Below are positions 5,334 to 12,706 of a stretch of DNA of 19,298 bases, in pieces. The stretch comes from Bacillota bacterium (lineage in GTDB: Bacteria; Bacillota; Clostridia; Lachnospirales; Lachnospiraceae). The DNA lies in NCBI GenBank assembly GCA_023424995.1, contig JAFADH010000039.1, forward strand, positions 1 through 19,298, read 5' to 3'. Both the position numbers and the translations under genes were made by a program. The stretch's first letter is position 1. The number at the start of each line of letters is the position of its first letter. Under the pieces are notes generated by a model that was given only the letters and a program-made list of their open reading frames with translations, made no database searches and had not been told where the DNA came from.

Positions 5334-6662
5334 TTATTGTAATCTGTTTTTCATATAAATATCTACGAAAAACCTATCATTATCTGATTTAAAACTAGCA
5401 GTCCCCTGATATTTTTCAACTCGTTGTATTATGTTTTTTATACCGAAACCATGCAGATTTTTATCTCTTTTTAATGTTAAAAATCTTCCGTTATGATATT
5501 CCAGCTTTCCTTCCATTGGATTTGTCACCTCTATATAGAGGTCGTCCTTATAGCTAGAAATCTTGATATCAATATCACTCATAATGTCCGATTCCCTATC
5601 CATTCTAATAATTGCTTCTATTGCATTAGAGACTAAATTGGCAAATATGACACATAAATCCATAGCTGAAATATAAAGCTTCTCAGGAAAACTCCCTTTC
5701 AAATTAATTGCAATGTTATCTTTTTTGTGCTTGCTCTGAGCATCATTAAGAATGGCATTGACAATGTCATTACCAGTATCGAACAATATACCTGTATTAT
5801 CCGAAGTTTCAACCATCTGATTAAGATACTGCTCCATCTCTTCCAATCGATTCGCTTGATATAATGCATAAATACAGGAAAGATGATTTTTCATCTCATG
5901 CCGGATACCACGCATCTCCTGTTGCTTCTCATTCACAAGAACATAATATTGCTGCTGCGATTCTATGATATTTTGATTAATCAAAGACAGTGCCTTGTAA
6001 TTATCTCTTGATTCTGCAACTATTACAATCATAAGGCAGACTCCAATATAACATATAACAACAATGATAGATACTATAACCATAGCTTTTCTGGCAACCT
6101 CTGTTGTTGCGTCATTAGATCTGACCAGAAGGCTTGCTAATGTAATTAAGCCAGTGGCTATTCCTGCAAATAACAAAGAATATATCTGTTTCGATATATG
6201 TATCTGTGTATTACTTATCTTCTTTCGTCTTCTTAAAAATATAATCAAACTAATTAATGTTAAATCTATGATATCTATGGCATAATTTACTATACTGCTA
6301 TCAGTCACCTCAGCACCAGTCATATCAATGATTAGTGAAAACAAGCCTACATAGCATAAATCAAGAAAAAGTATAAAAATATATAATAACATGGAATACG
6401 CAAGTTTTTGAAAGAATTTGCCCTGCAATATTAATCCCACTGATATCATTACCAGTAATGCCCGAAAAAACATCATTTCATCCGGATATTCATCTCTAAA
6501 TAAAGAAGTGACAAATATAATAATTGTTTGTCCAAGCAATATAAAACATAATGCTTTTTTATTTTTAATAAACGGAATATTCATTATACCCCACAAAAAA
6601 AGCAATATTTTCATATATTCAGTTGCAAAAGAGTATAGTACATCATATATGTTTGTTAACAT
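5334..6662 (-). CDS. GHKL-family sensor histidine kinase (AgrC/ComD-like)
   Basis: A 442-aa membrane sensor kinase. The N-terminal half (about 1-220) carries six or seven hydrophobic spans with short loops, the peptide-sensing arrangement of AgrC/ComD/VirS-type kinases. A coiled linker (about 220-250) leads to the H-box RGIRHEMKNHLS with phosphoacceptor His255. The ATPase domain has an N-box LVSNAIEAI (Asn346) and a short G-box HGFGIKN (404-410). It should autophosphorylate and pass phosphate to the LytTR regulator encoded immediately upstream (91-bp gap, same transcript). Start: ATG with AAAGGA 12 nt upstream. Its ligand is probably the 20-aa peptide encoded just downstream, but the sequence does not prove this. 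It ends 11 bp from the LytTR box. Confidence 0.92.
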   Translation of the reverse strand: MLTNIYDVLYSFATEYMKILLFLWGIMNIPFIKNKKALCFILLGQTIIIFVTSLFRDEYPDEMMFFRALLVMISVGLILQGKFFQKLAYSMLLYIFILFLDLCYVGLFSLIIDMTGAEVTDSSIVNYAIDIIDLTLISLIIFLRRRKKISNTQIHISKQIYSLLFAGIATGLITLASLLVRSNDATTEVARKAMVIVSIIVVICYIGVCLMIVIVAESRDNYKALSLINQNIIESQQQYYVLVNEKQQEMRGIRHEMKNHLSCIYALYQANRLEEMEQYLNQMVETSDNTGILFDTGNDIVNAILNDAQSKHKKDNIAINLKGSFPEKLYISAMDLCVIFANLVSNAIEAIIRMDRESDIMSDIDIKISSYKDDLYIEVTNPMEGKLEYHNGRFLTLKRDKNLHGFGIKNIIQRVEKYQGTASFKSDNDRFFVDIYMKNRLQ

Positions 6663-6753
6663 AATTCTTTAGATTCCTTTCGTAACACATAACATTTATA
6701 CTTATATCTGATGACACAATGGTTATGCTAATCCATTCACATACTACTAACTC

Positions 6754-7452
6754 TTACCTTGCATTACGCCTTCTGTATTCCCTGCATGCTTTCTTTAATT
6801 TACCGCTCTGGCGAATTGCAAGCTCTACCTTTTCACCATTTTCCAGTAATACGTCTTTACCGATTTCTTCGATATATGCCATATTTACGATATATGATTT
6901 GTGCACACGAAAAAAGTCTCCTGTGTTCAATATGCTCTCCCATTCCATCATGGTAGATGTACTTTCATAAGAATCCTTCTTCGTTCTTACAATAGTATTC
7001 CGATTATTATATTCGATATAAATAATGTCCCTTATTTTAAATAAAACGGTTTCTCCATCTGTTCCTACCATAGCCTTCGAATCTTTTGTAAGGTCATGAA
7101 TGGCTTCGGATAATACTTGATTAAACTCTTTATGTTTCAATGGCTTTATGAGATATCGGAATGCTCTCACTTTATATCCCTCCTGCATAAAACCCTGATA
7201 GCCTGTCAGGAAGATGATGATCATGCTCTCATCCTTTTCCCTGATCTTCTCTGCCACCTTCATTCCGTTAATGCCCTTCATCTGGATGTCAAGAAACAGT
7301 ATATCAATGGGTTGCTTACACATAAGAAGCTCTTCTCCGGAGCTAAAGCACACGGTTTCGATATCATTAATATGTAGTAATTTATATTCTTCGCAGAAGT
7401 TCAATAATTCCCTGCGAATGATATTCTCATCATCACAGATTCCAATCCGCAT
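6754..7452 (-). CDS. LytTR-family response regulator (AgrA/ComE-like)
   Basis: A 232-aa cytoplasmic transcription regulator. The receiver domain (1-about 115) shows the acidic pair Asp8/Asp9 (GICDDE), phosphoacceptor Asp55 (ILFLDIQM) and Lys103 (YLIKPL). The C-terminal LytTR domain (about 128-225) contains IIYIEYNNRNTIV and FFRVHKSYIVN, typical of the beta-rich DNA-binding fold. The start at 7452 (MRIGICDDE) is fixed by GAGAGGGGA just upstream and by the promoter at 7498-7526, which excludes an in-frame ATG at 7536. It is cotranscribed with the kinase and is the likely binder of the 5294-5323 repeat, which would close a positive loop on the peptide gene. Confidence 0.93.
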   Translation of the reverse strand: MRIGICDDENIIRRELLNFCEEYKLLHINDIETVCFSSGEELLMCKQPIDILFLDIQMKGINGMKVAEKIREKDESMIIIFLTGYQGFMQEGYKVRAFRYLIKPLKHKEFNQVLSEAIHDLTKDSKAMVGTDGETVLFKIRDIIYIEYNNRNTIVRTKKDSYESTSTMMEWESILNTGDFFRVHKSYIVNMAYIEEIGKDVLLENGEKVELAIRQSGKLKKACREYRRRNAR

Positions 7453-7497
7453 TGATGGTTCCCCTCTCCATACCCAATTATTGCAATTATTAATATC

Positions 7498-7526
7498 ATA
7501 ATAACAATCCTGCCTGTTTTCGTCAA
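7498..7526 (-). promoter_or_regulatory. Promoter of the response regulator-kinase transcript
   Basis: TTGACG (7521-7526) and TATTAT (7498-7503) on the minus strand are 17 nt apart. Upstream of it an inverted repeat CCTAAA (7543-7548) / TTTAGG (7562-7567) may be an operator; no LytTR-like repeat is seen here, so this pair appears not to be controlled like the peptide. Confidence 0.75.
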
Positions 7527-7596
7527 GAAATAGCATAAAATACCTAAAGAAAATTTATACGTTTAGGACCATATTCCCATCATGCCTTATCAATAC

Positions 7597-7626
7597 AAAA
7601 AAAGCCCTGTTTTGGACCGGACTTTT
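7597..7626 (-). terminator. Intrinsic terminator pointing leftward, between luxS and the regulator
   Basis: AAAAGTCC pairs with GGGCTTTT on the minus strand (7619-7626 with 7600-7607, one G-T wobble) around 11 nt and is followed by a T-run to 7597, a good U-tract. No minus-strand gene lies directly upstream, so it would stop transcription running in from zupT across luxS. On the plus strand it is weaker. Confidence 0.65.
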
Positions 7627-7666
7627 CTGCAGATTGACGGAATTATAAAGATTCACAATTAATATA

Positions 7667-7713
7667 TTGTACTCACCTGATTAATACGATAAAATAATTA
7701 TAAAATCAGGTGA
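7667..7713 (+). promoter_or_regulatory. luxS promoter region with a 10-bp inverted repeat
   Basis: TCACCTGATT (7673-7682) and AATCAGGTGA (7704-7713) are perfect inverted repeats 21 bp apart. They bracket a -10-like TAAAAT (7690-7695) whose best -35 partner is the poor TTGTAC (7667-7672). The layout suggests an operator on the luxS promoter, or a leader hairpin if transcription starts further upstream. A second -35-like TTGACG lies at 7634-7639 without a clear -10. Confidence 0.5.
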
Positions 7714-7745
7714 CATATCATTTCAAGAAAGGAAGGTTATTACCA

Positions 7746-8225
7746 ATGAAACAAATTGCAAGTTTTACAATAGATCATACCAAGCTGTTATGCGGAGTCT
7801 ACGTATCAAGAAAGGACCGGATCGGCAATGAGACCATCACTACTTTTGATATCCGCATGACCCGTCCCAATTATGAACCGGTAATGCTTAATGGGGAAAT
7901 CCATGCCATTGAACATCTGGCCGCTACTTATCTTCGTAATCATACTGAATTCGGAGAGCGTATTGTGTATTTCGGTCCCATGGGGTGCCGTACCGGATTC
8001 TACCTGCTTGCAGGCGGGGATTATTCCTCCAGGGATATTCTTCCTCTCATCACTGAGACATATGAATTTATTCGCGATTTTGAAGGAGATATCCCCGGAG
8101 CTACGCCGGAAAACTGCGGTAATTATTCTGATATGAATCTGGAATTGGCAAAATTTTATGCAAAACGGTTTTTAGATGAAGTATTATATCAGATTGATGA
8201 TTCTCATTTGATTTATCCTTCATAA
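7746..8225 (+). CDS. luxS: S-ribosylhomocysteine lyase (autoinducer-2 synthase)
   Basis: LuxS splits S-ribosylhomocysteine into homocysteine and DPD, the precursor of autoinducer-2, in the cytoplasm as part of the activated methyl cycle. The 159-aa length is normal. Metal ligands are the HAIEH motif (His53, His57) and Cys124 (ENCGNYSDMN); the catalytic Cys81 is in GPMGCRTGFY. All key residues are present. Start is the ATG at 7746 with AAAGGAAGG about 9 nt upstream, rather than an in-frame GTG at 7710 that falls inside the inverted repeat. It is the only convincing plus-strand protein gene in the window and stands alone, without pfs or other methyl-cycle genes next to it. Confidence 0.97.
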   Translation: MKQIASFTIDHTKLLCGVYVSRKDRIGNETITTFDIRMTRPNYEPVMLNGEIHAIEHLAATYLRNHTEFGERIVYFGPMGCRTGFYLLAGGDYSSRDILPLITETYEFIRDFEGDIPGATPENCGNYSDMNLELAKFYAKRFLDEVLYQIDDSHLIYPS

Positions 8226-8233
8226 TATGTAAA

Positions 8234-9043
8234 TTATACGAACAATAAAAGACTCAGTGCCATTACCGCCATTCCTGAAATCAGTCCATAAATCGACAGG
8301 TGATGTTCTCCGTATTCTCTTGCGGAGGGTAATAATTCGTCAAGACTGATATATACCATGATGCCGGCGACAGCGGCGAAGATGAAGCCGAACATGACAT
8401 CATTAAAGTACCTGAATAACAGCAGATATCCTATCAATGCACCAACCGGCTCTGATAACCCGGATAAAAAGGATAACTTGAAGGCTTTCTTTCTGCTGCC
8501 CGTTGCATAGAAGATCGGTACCGCCACAGCGATCCCTTCAGGAATATTGTGTATTGCTATTGCCAGGGCGATCGGTATGCCAAGACTCGGGTCGCTTAAC
8601 GCTGCTGTAAACGTCGCCAGGCCTTCCGGAAAATTATGAATTGCAATAGCTAGTGCGGTGAATAACCCCATTCTCATTAAATTTGACTTATGGCTTTCGC
8701 TTTCCCCGTCCATTTCCTCTACGGTATGTATTTCATGGGGATTTTCTGTTGAAGGGATCAATTTGTCAATAACGGCTATAAGCAATATACCGAAAAAAAA
8801 TCCTCCCACCGTAGCCCAGGTTCCGCCTTTTACTCCAAGAGCGGTTATTAAAGCATCCTTGGCTTTTACAAAAATTTCAACAAAGGAAACATAAATCATT
8901 ACTCCTGCCGAAAATCCCAATGCCACAGACAGGAATTTAGTGCCGGTTTTCTTTGTAAGCAATGAGAGTGCACTTCCTATACCGGTAGAAAGACCCGCAA
9001 AAAGTGTCAAAGAAAATGCAAACATAACATTAGAGAAATTCAT
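8234..9043 (-). CDS. zupT: ZIP-family metal transporter (ZupT-like)
   Basis: A 269-aa inner-membrane divalent metal importer (zinc, possibly iron or manganese). About eight hydrophobic spans are visible. The paired metal-binding motifs HNFPEG (His136-Glu140) and HNIPEG (His165-Glu169) in spans 4 and 5 are diagnostic, and a His/acid-rich loop (about 99-120, NPHEIHTVEEMDGESESHKS) precedes span 4. Start ATG has AAAGGAG 8 nt upstream. It converges on luxS with only 8 bp between stop codons, and no terminator is visible in that gap. The specific metal cannot be deduced. Confidence 0.93.
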   Translation of the reverse strand: MNFSNVMFAFSLTLFAGLSTGIGSALSLLTKKTGTKFLSVALGFSAGVMIYVSFVEIFVKAKDALITALGVKGGTWATVGGFFFGILLIAVIDKLIPSTENPHEIHTVEEMDGESESHKSNLMRMGLFTALAIAIHNFPEGLATFTAALSDPSLGIPIALAIAIHNIPEGIAVAVPIFYATGSRKKAFKLSFLSGLSEPVGALIGYLLLFRYFNDVMFGFIFAAVAGIMVYISLDELLPSAREYGEHHLSIYGLISGMAVMALSLLLFV

Positions 9044-9394
9044 GAAGCCTACTCCTTTTCAAAATATAATCTTTCGTCTTTCATCAAATATGAAAGCTAT
9101 TATGGAAGATAATGTGTATGTAAATACCACCCTTATATCATACCACCATAATATAAGATATAGTAAGAGTATAATAACATAAAATCTTCAATTTGGGTAA
9201 CTTTTTACTTCATTCCTAAAAAAATTACTAAATCCTGCCGATCGTTCTGTTTATAATGCATGAGACCGTAATCGGGCCGGATAACAGTTAAAAACACAGT
9301 ATAATCAAGATAAACCAACAACTGCTGCAAAATACGAAAAACGGATATCCGTTAATAGATATCCGTTTTTCCTATTTTAGATTTATATGTATCT
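9044..9394. other. Non-coding region upstream of zupT
   Basis: About 350 bp without a credible gene. It contains the terminator at 9336-9371 and a direct repeat GGTGGTAT on the minus strand (9124-9131 and 9140-9147, 16 bp apart) some 80-100 bp upstream of the zupT start, which could be a regulator site. No confident zupT promoter was found. Confidence 0.5.
9336..9371 (-). terminator. Strong bidirectional terminator
   Basis: GAAAAACGGATATC (9336-9349) pairs with GATATCCGTTTTTC (9358-9371) over 14 bp around an 8-nt loop. A-tract and T-tract on both sides make it work in either direction; the natural user is the gene ending at 9395. Confidence 0.88.
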
Positions 9395-9670
9395 CTATTT
9401 TCTGGTAGCCATAATTTTCTTTATCATGTCAAACTGCTGCTTTTCTTTTGGTGTTAATTTCTTAGATATAGTGTCCATCAGAACATCATATTCATCCTTT
9501 GTAAATGTCATGTTCTGCTGCTGAAGCCTTCGGTTGGTAGCCATTAACAAAGGTACTATTTTATCCATTGATTTACCTTCTGCCTCATTCATAAGTTCAA
9601 GCAGAATTGTCATTTTCCGTGGGTCAACGTTTTTAAGCTTCGGATTATTCGTCCAGGAAGAATCAGCCAT
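9395..9670 (-). CDS. Conserved-looking small protein of unknown function
   Basis: A 91-aa, hydrophilic, probably all-helical cytoplasmic protein beginning MADSSWTNNPKLKNVDPRKM. The pattern (NPKL..VDP.K...L..L, then a helix ending ..LLMATNRRL, then F..DE...L...ISKKLTP.EK) looks like a small folded helical domain, but I cannot name a family. Start is the ATG at 9668-9670 with AAGGAG 7 nt upstream; an in-frame ATG at 9709 lies inside the upstream gene and has no such site. It overlaps the upstream gene by 8 nt (ATGGCTGA), so the two are translationally coupled and probably act together. It ends directly before a strong terminator. Confidence 0.8.
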   Translation of the reverse strand: MADSSWTNNPKLKNVDPRKMTILLELMNEAEGKSMDKIVPLLMATNRRLQQQNMTFTKDEYDVLMDTISKKLTPKEKQQFDMIKKIMATRK

Positions 9671-10631
9671 CTTTATTCTCCTTTTGATCTGATTTACTGT
9701 TATTATCATATGACACTGAGTTTAAAAGCATGCTTAAGTTTTCGAAGGTACTTACTTTATCCTGCGGAACCATGGATTTTATTATTTCAAGCATCATATC
9801 ATTATTTCTGAAACCCGAACCGCTATTGTTCCCTAAGGCTGATGCTGCCGTATTATCAGCTCCCTTCTCATTTCCTGCCTGCCTGCTTATCTCTTCGTCC
9901 CTTTTCCGACTCTCTTCTTCCCCTTGCATGTTATTTTGTTTGTCATACTGTTCCTTCTCCTGATGACGCGCCGGACCGTCTTCCGGATCATCCTCCGGTC
10001 TATGCTCTGAATCAGTGACCAGTTTATCTTCTTGGGTACCTTCTTTTTTATCTTCTTGTTTGTTCTCCAGAATACTGTCCAGCTTTCTCAGCCATTCAGC
10101 TTCTTCCTCGTCTTCCGCAAGATTTTTTTCAGCGTAAAAACCTGCTGTGTAATCAGATCCGTCAGTATCCCCGGCACCGGTTTCTGTCTCCGGTGTTTTT
10201 CTAAAGCTATTGAATATTGATTCAAAATTCATCCCCGAGAAATTACTCATTACTGTTTCCGCATCAAATCCATCGGCGGCAAAGTCTCCGAACCCCTGCA
10301 TGTTTTTCATGGTCTCCATCACATTGTTATACATTTCAAACATCCTCTTTATATTGAAGAAGTTCAGAATACGGTCGATGACCTCACGTTCTCTATGATT
10401 ACAAACTGGTCTTATTCCATTCAGTAAGCCCTCCATATCAAGCTTATCGGCTTCCAAGCCACATGCAGTCATATTGCCGGGGTTTGATATGTACTTTATA
10501 GTGCCCATCAGCTCGAATACTTTGACAAAAACATCAGCCATTCCCTTGGTTCTTGAATCCACGAACGGTATTGCGGCTTTCACAATTTCCGCTGTATGCA
10601 ATATGTCTTGATCTGCCATAGCTTCTCCCAT
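9663..10631 (-). CDS. Protein of unknown function with a long acidic, disordered middle
   Basis: About 322 aa, soluble, no signal peptide or membrane span. Three parts are visible: a helical N-terminal region (about 1-120) with RPVCNHREREVIDRILNFF; a low-complexity middle (about 140-265) very rich in Glu, Asp, Lys, Gln and Gly; and a short C-terminal helical segment (MLEIIKSMVPQDKVSTFENL, about 277-296). Start is uncertain: ATG 10629-10631 has GAGGA 6 nt upstream, and an ATG four codons later (MADQDIL) has GGGAG 5 nt upstream and mimics the MADSS start of its partner. I do not recognise a family. The 8-nt overlap with the 91-aa gene shows they form one unit. Confidence 0.78.
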   Translation of the reverse strand: MGEAMADQDILHTAEIVKAAIPFVDSRTKGMADVFVKVFELMGTIKYISNPGNMTACGLEADKLDMEGLLNGIRPVCNHREREVIDRILNFFNIKRMFEMYNNVMETMKNMQGFGDFAADGFDAETVMSNFSGMNFESIFNSFRKTPETETGAGDTDGSDYTAGFYAEKNLAEDEEEAEWLRKLDSILENKQEDKKEGTQEDKLVTDSEHRPEDDPEDGPARHQEKEQYDKQNNMQGEEESRKRDEEISRQAGNEKGADNTAASALGNNSGSGFRNNDMMLEIIKSMVPQDKVSTFENLSMLLNSVSYDNNSKSDQKENKDG

Positions 10632-10667
10632 TATTCATCCTCAGAATATTATATTCACGGAAATGTG

Positions 10668-10694
10668 AAAAAAGCACCGGCATGAGCATACGGT
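10668..10694 (-). terminator. Weak terminator after the amylase gene
   Basis: On the minus strand ACCG (10691-10694) pairs with CGGT (10676-10679), followed by GC and six Ts (10668-10673). The stem is short, but the U-tract and position, just after the amylase stop at 10704, fit a terminator. Confidence 0.45.
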
Positions 10695-10703
10695 TTATAT
10701 CCC

Positions 10704-12437
10704 CTATTTAAGAATCACTATGGAATACATGGGTAGTTCCAATATGCCTCCCTTCAATATAACTTCACTGCCATCGGCTGTAAGGTATCCCCTGATATTA
10801 AGCTCAGCCATATCTGCCTTCCTAAGCTCCAGCGTCTCCGTTTCTTCGCTCATATTATATATTATGACAAGCTCACTGCCTTCATGCACCTTTTTCACGG
10901 CACATATATTCTCCGTGGCAAGAGAAGCAATTCCGCTGATGTCTCCCCTGGCAATCTCAGGATTTTCGTTTCTGATGCGAAGGGCACGCTTATAATAATT
11001 CACAATGGATAACGGATCGTTGAGCTGTTCGTCCAAAGCAGCAAACCTCTGCTCCACTGTATCCGCACCTTGAGGCGGCTTTGTAATTCCTGTCAGGTCG
11101 GCAACAGACCAGTTCATGGGAAGACGTTTATTCTCATCCTTATCCCCCTTGCTGTTCATACCGATTTCTTCCCCATAATATACAAACGGACTTCCCTTCA
11201 TGGTAAGCAGAACTCCCGCAGCCATCTTCATAAGCTTCGGATCATTAACGCATTGAGCCGATATTCTCGTATTATCATGATTACTTACAAAGGGGGAATC
11301 AATATAATCCGGGTTCTTCTGTTTGTACTGTTCTTCGAGCCTCAGAAGGGAAGCCTGGAAAGTACTTGCATTGGCGGAACCCAGCTTTCGTATGGAACTG
11401 ACGATAAGTCCATTGTACTGGGCGAGAGGATAATTAAAGATGCTCTGTATCCCGCTTTCATAATAGGAAGCTATAACAGAAGCCGTATCCCAGCATTCGC
11501 CGACCACAAAGGCATCTTCCTTCACACTTCTCACATATTCGGTGAACCACCGGAGGACCTCGACATTCTTACCTGTTTCCCCGGTATAATACTCCTTTAC
11601 CGCATCCAGCCGAAAGCCGTCTACTCCCATATCCAGCCAGTATCTTGTTATATTCTCCAGCTCCGCTCTCAGTTCCTTGTTCTCTAAAGCAAGATCGGGC
11701 ATCCGGTCCCAGAATACCGCCTCATAATAATAATCGGAGCTGCCGGCCCTATAATACTTTCCGTTATCCGGATTCTCCGCGGTAAAATGATAATAGCCTG
11801 CATAGGGACATGCCATTAAATCAGGCTCCTCTCCAGCTTTCAAGCCTGACAGATAAGCAACCGCCTGCCGGAACCATTCATGCTTTGTTGAGGTGTGATT
11901 GAATACATAGTCGATGATAACACGAATCCCCCTGCTATGGCATTCCTCCAGCAGTTTCTGAAAATCCTCCAGTGTACCATATTCGGGATCGATGGAATAA
12001 TAATCCTTAACATCATATTTATGATAAGTATCAGAGGGCATAACCGGCATCAGCCAGATACCATTGAAGCCCATATCACTGATATAATCCAGCTTCGTGA
12101 TAACCCCGTTCAGATCCCCGATGCCATCCCCGTCACTGTCATAAAAGGAATATACGAATATCTCATAATAATTCCTGTAATTATCATCAATCATATTTAG
12201 ATCCTGCAGGTAGGCATAGCTATCCTTTCCAGCTGCTTCGCCAGATGCTTTATCCGGTGTATCCGGCTGTACGGCTGCTTCCGGTGTTATCTGCGGTGCA
12301 CCGTTCTCGTCCTTAACCGATCCTGTTGTAATATCCGGATCAGAAGCTTGTATATCGGATATATCTTTATTACACCCTGTGAATACGGCTGTACCCAGCA
12401 GGATGCATAGTAAAAATGCAATTCCCCGTTTTTTCAT
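10704..12437 (-). CDS. GH13 alpha-amylase family lipoprotein
   Basis: A 577-aa secreted enzyme cleaving alpha-1,4-glucans (starch or maltodextrin) at the cell surface. The start at 12437 (MKKRGIAFLLC) is set by GGAGGG just upstream and gives a lipoprotein signal peptide ending FTGC, lipidated Cys22; a longer in-frame start at 12560 would spoil it. A Thr/Pro/Asp-rich linker (about 25-75) precedes the barrel. GH13 regions are complete: DYVFNH (Asp176-His181), GFRLD (Arg276, nucleophile Asp278), GEC (acid/base Glu314) and SNHD (Asp388). DSDGDGIGDLNG (100-111) is the usual N-terminal calcium loop. A beta-sandwich domain closes the C-terminus. It is the last gene of the maltodextrin block. Neopullulanase-like or alpha-glucosidase-like specificity cannot be excluded. 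Confidence 0.93.
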   Translation of the reverse strand: MKKRGIAFLLCILLGTAVFTGCNKDISDIQASDPDITTGSVKDENGAPQITPEAAVQPDTPDKASGEAAGKDSYAYLQDLNMIDDNYRNYYEIFVYSFYDSDGDGIGDLNGVITKLDYISDMGFNGIWLMPVMPSDTYHKYDVKDYYSIDPEYGTLEDFQKLLEECHSRGIRVIIDYVFNHTSTKHEWFRQAVAYLSGLKAGEEPDLMACPYAGYYHFTAENPDNGKYYRAGSSDYYYEAVFWDRMPDLALENKELRAELENITRYWLDMGVDGFRLDAVKEYYTGETGKNVEVLRWFTEYVRSVKEDAFVVGECWDTASVIASYYESGIQSIFNYPLAQYNGLIVSSIRKLGSANASTFQASLLRLEEQYKQKNPDYIDSPFVSNHDNTRISAQCVNDPKLMKMAAGVLLTMKGSPFVYYGEEIGMNSKGDKDENKRLPMNWSVADLTGITKPPQGADTVEQRFAALDEQLNDPLSIVNYYKRALRIRNENPEIARGDISGIASLATENICAVKKVHEGSELVIIYNMSEETETLELRKADMAELNIRGYLTADGSEVILKGGILELPMYSIVILK

Positions 12438-12509
12438 AGATCCCTCCAAATATCCGCTAATTATTAAGCAGGTAACATCTTTACCCTTCTGTTCCTGAAT
12501 ATAAGTTAC

Positions 12510-12531
12510 CGGAAGTTTAATTGTACTTCCG
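12510..12531 (-). promoter_or_regulatory. Dyad upstream of the amylase, possible operator
   Basis: CGGAAGT (12510-12516) and ACTTCCG (12525-12531) form a perfect 7-bp dyad with 8 bp between, about 75-95 bp before the amylase start. A second small dyad GGTAA-N5-TTACC lies at 12471-12485. No clear promoter was placed, and neither looks like a LacI/MalR-type CG-centred operator. Confidence 0.35.
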
Positions 12532-12613
12532 ATAAAAGATACTGCTTCCGCTATCTGCATCTCAATTATGGAATAAGTTTTAAGTCCCCAATAAGAATAA
12601 ATTGCATCATATA

Positions 12614-12645
12614 AATTACAGGAAACCGATTTGCTTCCTGTAATT
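12614..12645 (-). terminator. Hairpin between malG and the amylase gene
   Basis: AATTACAGGAA (12614-12624) pairs perfectly with TTCCTGTAATT (12635-12645), 11 bp with a 10-nt loop. On the minus strand it is followed by TATATG, AT-rich but without a true U-tract, so it may stop or merely stabilise the malEFG mRNA. Confidence 0.5.
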
Positions 12646-12706
12646 CAACAATTACTATAATTATGAAAGCAACTACGCTGCAGATATACAGAATATCATG
12701 CTGTTT

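Noticed and set aside
7453..7536. Longer start for the LytTR regulator at 7536
   Set aside because: It lies upstream of the mapped-looking promoter and adds 28 residues before the conserved receiver start; the ribosome site fits 7452.
11070..11687. 205-aa plus-strand ORF
   Set aside because: It is antisense to the well-supported GH13 gene, has no ribosome site and has a composition typical of a shadow frame.
12438..12560. Longer start for the amylase at 12560
   Set aside because: It would bury the lipoprotein signal peptide inside the protein; GGAGGG fits the start at 12437.
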